This document shows, piece by piece, positions 15,241-21,150 of a stretch of 24,272 bases of DNA. Source of the DNA: Acidimicrobiia bacterium (GTDB lineage Bacteria > Actinomycetota > Acidimicrobiia > IMCC26256 > PALSA-555). Made by a program: the position numbers and the translations under genes. Below the pieces are notes generated by a model. That model saw only the letters and a list, made by a program, of their open reading frames with translations. It ran no database searches and had not been told where the DNA came from. The first letter of the stretch is position 1; each line of letters starts with the position of its first letter. The stretch is taken from contig JALHSW010000302.1 of assembly GCA_022865365.1 (NCBI GenBank), positions 1 through 24,272 on the forward strand. Reading direction: 5' to 3'.

Positions 15241-15621
15241 TCAGGGCGGCTGATCTCGAGCCCCCTCGAGCACGGTGTCGCGAAGCACCCAGGCTTCCGA
15301 GAGCTGGACGTCGCGGGTTGCGGTGATCAGGAGCAGGCCGGGCTGATCCGCCAGCGCACGGAGACGTACGAGGCAATCGCGAGCCACTGGCAGCTCCAGC
15401 TCCTTCCGATATCTCGAGCGGAACTCATCGGCTCGCTTCGGGTCGTGCCCGTACCAACGGCGCAGCTCGGTGCTCGGTGCCACGTCCTTCATCCACTCGA
15501 AAGGTTCCAGGGTGCCCTTGCTCACGCCTCTCGGCCAGAGTCGGTTCACGAGCACCCGCGCACATCCGTCGTCTGGCATGGGTCCGTAGGGGCGGACGAT
15601 CTCGATGCGCAACGCGGACAT
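15241..15621 (-). CDS. DUF488 family protein (YeaO-like)
   Basis: A small cytosolic protein of 126 residues, full length for the DUF488 family, whose biochemical function is not established. Family hallmarks are visible: VNRLWPRGVSKG near residue 27, WMKDVAPSTELRRWYGHDP, and a C-terminal LLLITATRDVQLSEA. The ATG at 15621 is the only sensible start; no strong ribosome-binding site was seen. It is convergent with the SDR gene (36-nt gap), and the upstream gap of 118 nt separates it from the erythromycin-esterase-like gene on the same strand. A 26-bp direct repeat brackets it, one copy being the SDR 3' end, which suggests that the gene arrived by insertion or that this spot was rearranged. Confidence 0.88.
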   Translation of the reverse strand: MSALRIEIVRPYGPMPDDGCARVLVNRLWPRGVSKGTLEPFEWMKDVAPSTELRRWYGHDPKRADEFRSRYRKELELPVARDCLVRLRALADQPGLLLITATRDVQLSEAWVLRDTVLEGARDQPP

Positions 15622-15669
15622 CCCTCGACGCTACGAGGTTCGAGCGCCAGTCCGATGCCCGATGAGGGA

Positions 15670-15692
15670 GACACTCCTATAGAGAGGGTGTC
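15670..15692. promoter_or_regulatory. Inverted repeat upstream of DUF488
   Basis: GACACTC and GGGTGTC form 7-bp arms with one mismatch around a 9-nt centre that contains CTATAG, an AT-rich patch in otherwise GC-rich sequence. It sits 49 nt upstream of the DUF488 ATG and 48 nt past the end of the erythromycin-esterase-like gene. It could be an operator or promoter element for DUF488, or a terminator for the upstream gene without a T-run. Confidence 0.3.
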
Positions 15693-15700
15693 GGCGCTAC

Positions 15701-15726
15701 CGATGGCGGCGTCACGGAAGCCTCGA
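15701..15726 (+). repeat. 26-bp direct repeat, right copy (orphan SDR 3' fragment)
   Basis: This matches the SDR gene end at 15150-15175 with one substitution. Read in the SDR frame it gives T-DGGVTEAS and then diverges; upstream in the same frame there is a TAG after about 7 codons, so no SDR gene surrounds it. It lies in the gap just beyond the stop of the erythromycin-esterase-like gene and looks like a relic or recombination scar. Confidence 0.8.
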
Positions 15727-15739
15727 GCACGACGGACCC

Positions 15740-17083
15740 TCAGAGCCCGGTCGGGAAGGTCTCGGGCGGCTCGCCCCGGTCCCAGGCCGAGCTGCGCTCG
15801 AGCGGGACCAACGCCCGCGTGCGGTCGACGTGGATGACCGCGTCGAACTGGTCTGCGAGGCGCGCCTCGAAGTAGTGGCTCTGGAGCTCGGTGTCCGGCC
15901 GGTAGATCACGCCGATGGCTCGCTCGAGCCGCGCCGGCCGGAGCGCATCGCCGACCACCGGATCGGATGTGTCGACCCAGAAGCTCGGGCAGCCCACCTC
16001 GTGAAGAAGAGCTTCGTGGCTCGCGGGACGCGCCGGCCGTACGTGCTTGCGCTCGGCGTCGCCGCCCCACTCCGACGCCGCGGTGACGCGCCCGTCGAAG
16101 GTGGTGAAGCCGACGAGCGCCGTGTCGTGTCGGTGGCGCTGTCGCGTGAGCTGGCCGACGGTGAGCTCTCCGCGGGCTCCCATGGCCGTGGCCCGAGCAT
16201 CGCCGACGTGGGAGTTGTGCTCCCACACCACGACCTTCGCGTGTCCGAACTGGCGATCGAGGTGGTCGACGAGCGCGTCGAGCGTGTTCGCCATGTGGCG
16301 GTCTCGGAGATTCCACGACGAGACCTCGGCTCGGTACATCTGCTGGTAGTACTCCTCCGCGTCGCGCACGAGGAGCGCGTTCTGCTCCGCGAAGAACAGG
16401 TCGTCCTCGGCGATCCAGCCGTCGCGCCGGAGGTACGTGTCGCTGCGACGCCGGAGCTCGATCAGCTGGGCGACCACCTCGTTCTCACACGGGATGGCGC
16501 CCTGGTAGGCGAGCGCATAGCCGTACGCCTGGCCCTCGGCGCCGAAGTGGTCGAAGCACGAGTAGCGCTCGCGGGCCCGTCGTGCTTCTGTCGGGTCGAC
16601 CCGGTCGAGGTAGGCGACGACCGCCTCCATCGACGCCCGCAGGCTGTAGAGATCGAGCCCGAGGAACCGCACGCGGCTCGCCGGGTGCCGGTGCGCATCG
16701 TTGCGCGCCCGTGCCCACTCGACGAACTCGACCACGTCGCGGTTGCGCCACATCCACGCAGGGAAGCGCTGGAAGTCGCGCAGTGCGTGCTCGGCGTCGG
16801 GATCGGCGCCGAGACCCATCACATATCGGTTGACGCGGTAGGCGTCCGGCCAGTCGCCTTCGACGGCGACAGCGTTGAACCCCTGCTCATCGACCAGCCG
16901 GCGGGTGATGCGGGCCCGCTCCCGGTAGAAGTCGTGCGTTCCGTGTGACGCCTCACCGATGAGCACCAGCCGCCTCGACCCGATGAGGTCGAGCAGCCCG
17001 TCGTAGTCGTCGGCGGCGCCCGTCACCTGGTGCGCCGCAGCCTCCATCGCCTCGATCGCCGGGTCGACCGCCATTCTGACCAT
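15740..17083 (-). CDS. Erythromycin-esterase family protein
   Basis: A soluble hydrolase-like protein of about 447 residues, normal for the family (Pfam erythro_esteras). Visible conserved elements are LIGEASHGTHDFYRERA near the N-terminus, FNAVAVEGDWPD, then RDRHMANTL and VVVWEHNSHVGD, which carry the glutamate, arginine and histidine residues of the EreA/EreB-type active site. Most chromosomal members are not proven macrolide esterases. In Mycobacterium tuberculosis the dormancy-regulon protein Rv2030c fuses this domain to a phosphoribosyltransferase; here the phosphoribosyltransferase is in the divergent operon. Start choice is open: GTG 17089, ATG 17083 and ATG 17074 are in frame, none with a good ribosome-binding site. 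A role in stress metabolism rather than drug resistance is inferred from the neighbours. Confidence 0.88.
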   Translation of the reverse strand: MVRMAVDPAIEAMEAAAHQVTGAADDYDGLLDLIGSRRLVLIGEASHGTHDFYRERARITRRLVDEQGFNAVAVEGDWPDAYRVNRYVMGLGADPDAEHALRDFQRFPAWMWRNRDVVEFVEWARARNDAHRHPASRVRFLGLDLYSLRASMEAVVAYLDRVDPTEARRARERYSCFDHFGAEGQAYGYALAYQGAIPCENEVVAQLIELRRRSDTYLRRDGWIAEDDLFFAEQNALLVRDAEEYYQQMYRAEVSSWNLRDRHMANTLDALVDHLDRQFGHAKVVVWEHNSHVGDARATAMGARGELTVGQLTRQRHRHDTALVGFTTFDGRVTAASEWGGDAERKHVRPARPASHEALLHEVGCPSFWVDTSDPVVGDALRPARLERAIGVIYRPDTELQSHYFEARLADQFDAVIHVDRTRALVPLERSSAWDRGEPPETFPTGL

Positions 17084-17118
17084 ACCCACACAGTGCGCAG
17101 CAAGGGCGAGGCTCGCAA

Positions 17119-17132
17119 GGGACCGACAGCCC
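17119..17132. promoter_or_regulatory. Weak second GGGAC-N6-CCC box
   Basis: The core GGGACCGACAGCCC keeps only the outer triplets of the DosR-box pattern. It starts exactly 22 bp before the better box at 17141, about two helical turns, a spacing that suits tandem NarL/FixJ-family sites. It is weak on its own. Confidence 0.25.
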
Positions 17133-17140
17133 GCCGTTTC

Positions 17141-17154
17141 GGGACCTTGGCCCC
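17141..17154. promoter_or_regulatory. DosR-box-like palindrome in divergent promoter
   Basis: The core GGGACCTTGGCCCC matches the mycobacterial DosR core (GGGACTWWAGTCCC) at 11 of 14 positions, and the 20-mer starting at 17138 matches the extended consensus at 14 of 20. It is 36 nt upstream of the M50 protease ATG and 58 nt upstream of the divergent esterase-family start. Several of the genes it would control have relatives in the DosR regulon. No dosR gene is in the window. Confidence 0.5.
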
Positions 17155-17189
17155 TCGTCGGGGGCTACGAGAAGGTGGACGATGGGTGC

Positions 17190-18380
17190 ATGCGACCGTC
17201 GGTACGTCTGGGCCGGATCGCCCACATCGAGGTAGGGATCCATTGGAGTGTCCTGGTCATCATGGTGCTGCTCGTCTGGAGCCTCGCCGGGGCTACTCTG
17301 CCCGAGCTCGCGCCCGGATCATCGGACCCGGTGTACTGGATCGCGGCAGTGGTCGGCGTGCTTCTCCTGTTCACGAGCCTGCTCGCGCATGAGCTCGCGC
17401 ACTCGGTCGTCGCCGAGCGTCGGGGCGTGTCCGTCGAGGGCATCACCCTGTGGCTGCTCGGCGGCGTCTCGCAGCTCCACGGCGAGGCGAAGACCCCGCG
17501 CGACGAGTTCGACATCACGGCTGCTGGCCCGCTCACGAGCGTCGCGCTGGCGCTCGGCTTCGGTGCACTCGCCGGGTTCGCGGCTGCGATCGGCGGCCCG
17601 ACCGTCCTGGTGGCGGTCCTCGGCTGGTTGGCGGTGATCAACGGCGTCCTCGCCGTGTTCAACCTGATCCCCGGCGCGCCACTGGACGGTGGTCGGCTCC
17701 TGCACGCCGCGGTGTGGCACCGGTCGGGTGACCGGTCGCGCGCCACGATGGTCGCGACCCGTGCGGGGGGTCGGGTCGGGTACACGCTCATCGGTCTGGG
17801 CATCCTGCTGCTGTTGCTGGGCGATCTCTCCGCGGCGTGGTTCGTGCTGCTCGGCTGGTTCCTGCTCGCCGCGTCGCGCGCCGAGGCGACCCATGAGCTG
17901 CTCCACGGGGCACTCGCCGGTGTGCGTACTCGTGATGTCATGACGGCACGTCCGATCGTCGCTCCGGAGGACGTCCCGCTGTCGACGCTCGTAGATGACT
18001 GGTTTCTCGGGCACGACTGCTCGGCGTTCCCGCTCGCGGCGGCCGACGGAACCGTGACGGGACTCATCACGCTCGCGCGGGTCAAGTCGATCCCTCGCCA
18101 CGACTGGGACCGGGTGACCGCCGGAGAGGTTGCCGAGCCCATCGAGTCGCTCGCGACCGGTGCGCCGAACGAGCCCTTCCCGGAGATGCTCGAACGCATC
18201 TCCGTCGCGGCGGGTGGTGGCGGGCGGGCGCTCATCTTCGACGGCGGTTCGCTCGTCGGGATCATCACCCCGACGGACGTGCAGCGCACCGTCGACCTCG
18301 CGGCCCTGCGGTCGCCGCGCCCGCGCCTCGAATCCGCCGCGAGTCCCCGGACTCCGACTCCGGGAGGGGGGGTTCGATGA
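17190..18380 (+). CDS. M50 (site-2-type) intramembrane zinc metalloprotease with C-terminal CBS domains
   Basis: A multi-spanning membrane protease of 396 residues. The zinc-binding HELAH is at 67-71 within a transmembrane segment; the second metal-ligand region NLIPGAPLDGGR has its aspartate at 166. Four to six hydrophobic segments fill residues about 15-230. A cytoplasmic CBS pair follows (about 244-374; RTRDVMTARPIV and LVGIITPTDVQR), likely to sense adenine nucleotides. This is the layout of M. tuberculosis Rv2625c, a DosR-regulon protein. The ATG at 17190 is preferred over GTG 17175 because MRPSVRLGRIAHIEVGIHWS is the family N-terminus. The TGA overlaps the next gene's ATG by 4 nt. A DosR-box-like site lies just upstream. 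Its substrate, possibly an anti-sigma factor or membrane protein, is unknown. Confidence 0.93.
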   Translation: MRPSVRLGRIAHIEVGIHWSVLVIMVLLVWSLAGATLPELAPGSSDPVYWIAAVVGVLLLFTSLLAHELAHSVVAERRGVSVEGITLWLLGGVSQLHGEAKTPRDEFDITAAGPLTSVALALGFGALAGFAAAIGGPTVLVAVLGWLAVINGVLAVFNLIPGAPLDGGRLLHAAVWHRSGDRSRATMVATRAGGRVGYTLIGLGILLLLLGDLSAAWFVLLGWFLLAASRAEATHELLHGALAGVRTRDVMTARPIVAPEDVPLSTLVDDWFLGHDCSAFPLAAADGTVTGLITLARVKSIPRHDWDRVTAGEVAEPIESLATGAPNEPFPEMLERISVAAGGGGRALIFDGGSLVGIITPTDVQRTVDLAALRSPRPRLESAASPRTPTPGGGVR

Positions 18381-19732
18381 ACGGATCGCTTCCCTTCCGC
18401 GACCGACGTGATGCGGGGGAGCAGCTCGCCGCGCGCCTCACCCACCTCGAGTCGGAGCACCCCCTGGTCCTGGGGTTGCCGCGTGGCGGGGTGCCCGTTG
18501 CCGCTCTCGTCGCGGCGCGTCTGCACGCTCCGCTGGACATCCTCGTGGTCCGCAAGCTGGGCGTTCCGTTCCAGCCCGAGCTCGCGATGGGTGCCGTCGG
18601 CGAGGAGGGCGCGCGCGTCCTCGAGCCCACCGTGATTCGCCAGGCCGGCATCACCGCCGAGCAGATCGCCACCGTCGAAACGAAGGAGCGCGCCGAGATC
18701 GAGCGCCGGGCGGCTCGCTACCGTGACGGCCGCACCCCCGTGCCGCTCTCGGGCCGGGTGGTGGTGATCGTCGATGACGGGATCGCGACGGGCAGCACGG
18801 CGCTGGCCGCGATCCAGGTCGCGCGTCACCGCGGCGCGGCGCGGGTGGTGCTCGCCGCGCCGGTCGCTGCCGCAGAGACCGCCCGGGAGCTCTTGTCCGT
18901 CGTCGACGAGCTGGTCTGCGTCGCAACCCCGGAGGACTTCGGCGCGGTGGGTCGGTTCTACCGGGACTTCTCCCAGACCTCCGACGACGAGGTCACGTCG
19001 CTGCTCGCGACCGCGCGAACTGCAAGCGAGCACGACGACTCGTCCGCCGCCCGCCGCGCCGAGGATCAGGGCGTCGAGCATTCTGGCGCCTTGGATCAGG
19101 ACGTCGAGGTGCTTTCCGACGGCGCAACCCTCGAAGGGCGGCTCACCATCCCGGCCCAGGCATCGGGCATCGTGCTCTTCGCGCATGGCAGCGGCAGCAG
19201 CGCGCGGAGCCCGAGGAACCGCTTCGTCGCCGACCGGCTGCACGACGCCGGCATCGGTACCCTGCTCTTCGACCTGCTGACACCCCTCGAGGCGGACGAC
19301 CGCGCGAACGTCTTCGACATCGAGTTGCTCGCCCGCCGCCTACGCGGCGCCACGGGGTGGACGCGCGAACTACGGCCGGGCGGGATCGACGCGCTCGGCT
19401 ACTTCGGAGCGAGCACCGGCGCCGCCGCTGCGCTCGAGGCTGCTGCCGACCCGCGCTTGCAGATCGACGCCGTCGTGTCGAGAGGCGGTCGCGTCGACCT
19501 CGCGGCCGACCACCTCGATGCCGTCCGAGCGCCGACCCTGATGATCGTCGGCGGGGCCGACGCCGAGGTGCTGCAGCTGAACCGGGCCGCGGCACGGCTG
19601 TTGCGCTGCCCGCACGAGGTCGTCGTCGTTCCGGGTGCCTCGCACCTCTTCGAGGAGCCGGGTGCTCTCGATGCCGTGGCCGGGCTGGCGAGCGGATGGT
19701 TCGCGAAACATCTTGGCGCCCACGCCACGTGA
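18377..19732 (+). CDS. Phosphoribosyltransferase - alpha/beta hydrolase (dienelactone hydrolase-like) fusion
   Basis: A two-domain cytosolic protein of 451 residues. The N-terminal domain (about 1-215) is a type I phosphoribosyltransferase: LGLPRGGVPVAA, VVRKLGVPFQPELAMGAVGE and the PRPP loop VVVIVDDGIATGSTA (about 128-142). The C-terminal domain (about 240-451) is an alpha/beta hydrolase with LFAHGSGSSARSPRN, nucleophile elbow G-A-S346-T-G, an acidic candidate in VGGADAEV and His423 in GASHLFEEPG. A polar linker (about 213-235) joins them. Mycobacterial Rv0571c has a comparable arrangement and is assigned to the DosR regulon. The ATG overlaps the protease TGA, so the two are co-translated. 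Both active sites look intact. The joint function is unknown. Confidence 0.92.
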   Translation: MNGSLPFRDRRDAGEQLAARLTHLESEHPLVLGLPRGGVPVAALVAARLHAPLDILVVRKLGVPFQPELAMGAVGEEGARVLEPTVIRQAGITAEQIATVETKERAEIERRAARYRDGRTPVPLSGRVVVIVDDGIATGSTALAAIQVARHRGAARVVLAAPVAAAETARELLSVVDELVCVATPEDFGAVGRFYRDFSQTSDDEVTSLLATARTASEHDDSSAARRAEDQGVEHSGALDQDVEVLSDGATLEGRLTIPAQASGIVLFAHGSGSSARSPRNRFVADRLHDAGIGTLLFDLLTPLEADDRANVFDIELLARRLRGATGWTRELRPGGIDALGYFGASTGAAAALEAAADPRLQIDAVVSRGGRVDLAADHLDAVRAPTLMIVGGADAEVLQLNRAAARLLRCPHEVVVVPGASHLFEEPGALDAVAGLASGWFAKHLGAHAT

Positions 19733-19757
19733 CTGTGAACCGACCGGAGGGGGACCC

Positions 19758-20423
19758 GTGATCACCGAGCCCACCGCCGGCGGGGCGCGCAAGGGCGTGC
19801 CCAGAACGGTCGAGGTGTTCGCTGACGTCTTGTGCCCGTTCACCCATGTGGGGCTCCGGCGCCTCGTCGCACGACGCGCCGAGTTCGCCCGCGACGAGCC
19901 GGTGCTGGTGGTGCGGGCGTGGCCGCTCGAGCTCGTGAACGGCAGGCCGCTCGCCCCCGATGTCGTCGCGGAGGAAGTTGCCGAGTTGTCGTCGAGCGTC
20001 GCGCCTGACCTCTTCGTCGGCTTCGAGCCCGCCCACTTCCCCACGACCTCGCTCCCGGCACTCGCGTTGGCCGCGCGTGCACGACGGGCCGGGCCGCGTG
20101 TGGGTGAGCGCTGCAGCCTTGCGCTCCGGCATGCGCTCTTCGAGGAGGGGCGCGACATCAGCGATTCCGAGGAGCTCGCCCGGGTTGCGCTCGAGTGCGG
20201 TATCGACGGTGCGCGCGGGGAGGACCACGCAGCAGTCCTGGCCGAGCTCGAGCGAGGCCGCTGTCTCGGGGTGGTCGGTTCACCACACTTCTTCGTGAAT
20301 GGTGCGGGGTGGTTCTGTCCGGGACTCGAGATCGGGCGGGTCGACGGGCACCTCCGCATCGCCGTCGACGTGGACGGCTTCGCGTCCCTTGCCGAGCGAT
20401 GCTTCGGCTTGACCGGATCGTGA
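19758..20423 (+). CDS. DsbA-family thioredoxin-fold protein with single-cysteine CPFT motif
   Basis: A 221-residue protein of the DsbA/FrnE/HCCA-isomerase group. The N-terminal beta strand and active-site loop read VEVFADVLCPFTHVG with Cys26; the second cysteine of the usual CxxC is Thr29, so classical dithiol-disulfide exchange is unlikely. The cis-proline loop VGSPHFFVNG is present near the C-terminus. There is no signal peptide, so the protein is cytosolic, as in FrnE-like proteins. The GTG at 19758 is chosen because GGAGGGGG lies 5 nt upstream; the frame is open further 5' but overlaps the preceding gene. It follows the phosphoribosyltransferase fusion by 25 nt and probably shares its operon. 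A thiol-dependent isomerase, glutathione- or mycothiol-linked enzyme, or monothiol redox protein are all possible. Confidence 0.82.
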   Translation: MITEPTAGGARKGVPRTVEVFADVLCPFTHVGLRRLVARRAEFARDEPVLVVRAWPLELVNGRPLAPDVVAEEVAELSSSVAPDLFVGFEPAHFPTTSLPALALAARARRAGPRVGERCSLALRHALFEEGRDISDSEELARVALECGIDGARGEDHAAVLAELERGRCLGVVGSPHFFVNGAGWFCPGLEIGRVDGHLRIAVDVDGFASLAERCFGLTGS

Positions 20424-20448
20424 CAGCACGGCGAGCGGTCTCGACCTG

Positions 20449-21150
20449 ATGGCACTGATCGAGCTCCAGGGGGTCGCGCGCCGGTACGAGGTGGGCGGCG
20501 GCGTGGTCACGGCGCTCCGCGAGGTCGACCTCGAGGTCGAGGCGGGTGAGTTCGTCGTCGTCCTGGGGCCGTCGGGCTGCGGGAAGACGACGCTGCTCAA
20601 CCTCATCGGAGCACTTGATGTGCCGACCTCCGGAGAGATCCGCATCAACGGCCAGTCGCTCGCCGGAGCGAGCCGATCCGACCTGTTCACCTTCCGCCGG
20701 CGAAGCGTGAGCTTCGTCTTCCAGACCTTCAACCTGTTCCCGACGCTCACCGCCCTCGAGAACGTCGAGTTCGGGGTCGATGTCGCCGGCTCGGATCGTT
20801 CCGCCGCCGACGTCCTCGCCGAGGTGGGCCTCGGCGATCGGCTGCACCACTTTCCGAGCCAGCTCTCGGGCGGCGAGCAGCACCGGGTGGCCATCGCACG
20901 CGCTCTCGCAACGGGGAATCCCATCCTGCTCGCCGACGAGCCCACCGGCGAGCTCGACTTCACGACCGGCGTGCAGATCCTCGAGTTGCTCCATGCGCAC
21001 TCTCATGCCGGCATGACCGTGGTCGTGGTGACCCACAACCGGGAGATCGCGCGCGTCGCGGACCGGGTGATCGAGCTCAGCAGCGGCCGCGTCGTCGGCG
21101 ACGGTCCGCCGGAGGGCGGTCAGCGCGCTATCGCTGATCTCCGCTGGTGA
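20449..21150 (+). CDS. ABC transporter ATP-binding protein (MacB/LolD-type)
   Basis: A 233-residue ATPase of the lipoprotein-release or macrolide-export type, pairing with the FtsX-like permease that follows. It shows Walker A GPSGCGKTT, a Q-loop FVFQTFNLFPTLTALENV, signature LSGGEQHR (His where Gln is usual), Walker B ILLADEPTGELD and an H-loop VTHN. The ADEPTGxLD form is typical of the LolD/MacB group. The ATG at 20449 has no strong ribosome-binding site; it lies 25 nt after the DsbA-like gene, and might be expressed from that operon. The GTG of the permease gene overlaps its TGA by 4 nt. Such pairs act in export or mechanotransmission rather than import; the cargo is unknown. Confidence 0.95.
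   Translation: MALIELQGVARRYEVGGGVVTALREVDLEVEAGEFVVVLGPSGCGKTTLLNLIGALDVPTSGEIRINGQSLAGASRSDLFTFRRRSVSFVFQTFNLFPTLTALENVEFGVDVAGSDRSAADVLAEVGLGDRLHHFPSQLSGGEQHRVAIARALATGNPILLADEPTGELDFTTGVQILELLHAHSHAGMTVVVVTHNREIARVADRVIELSSGRVVGDGPPEGGQRAIADLRW

Noticed and set aside
15740..17083. Macrolide resistance gene
   Set aside because: The family name comes from EreA/EreB, but most chromosomal members have no shown esterase activity on macrolides, and the neighbours suggest a stress role.
17165..19243. 692-residue open frame on the minus strand opposite the M50 protease and phosphoribosyltransferase genes
   Set aside because: Low-complexity antisense product without recognisable domains, fully overlapping two strongly supported genes.
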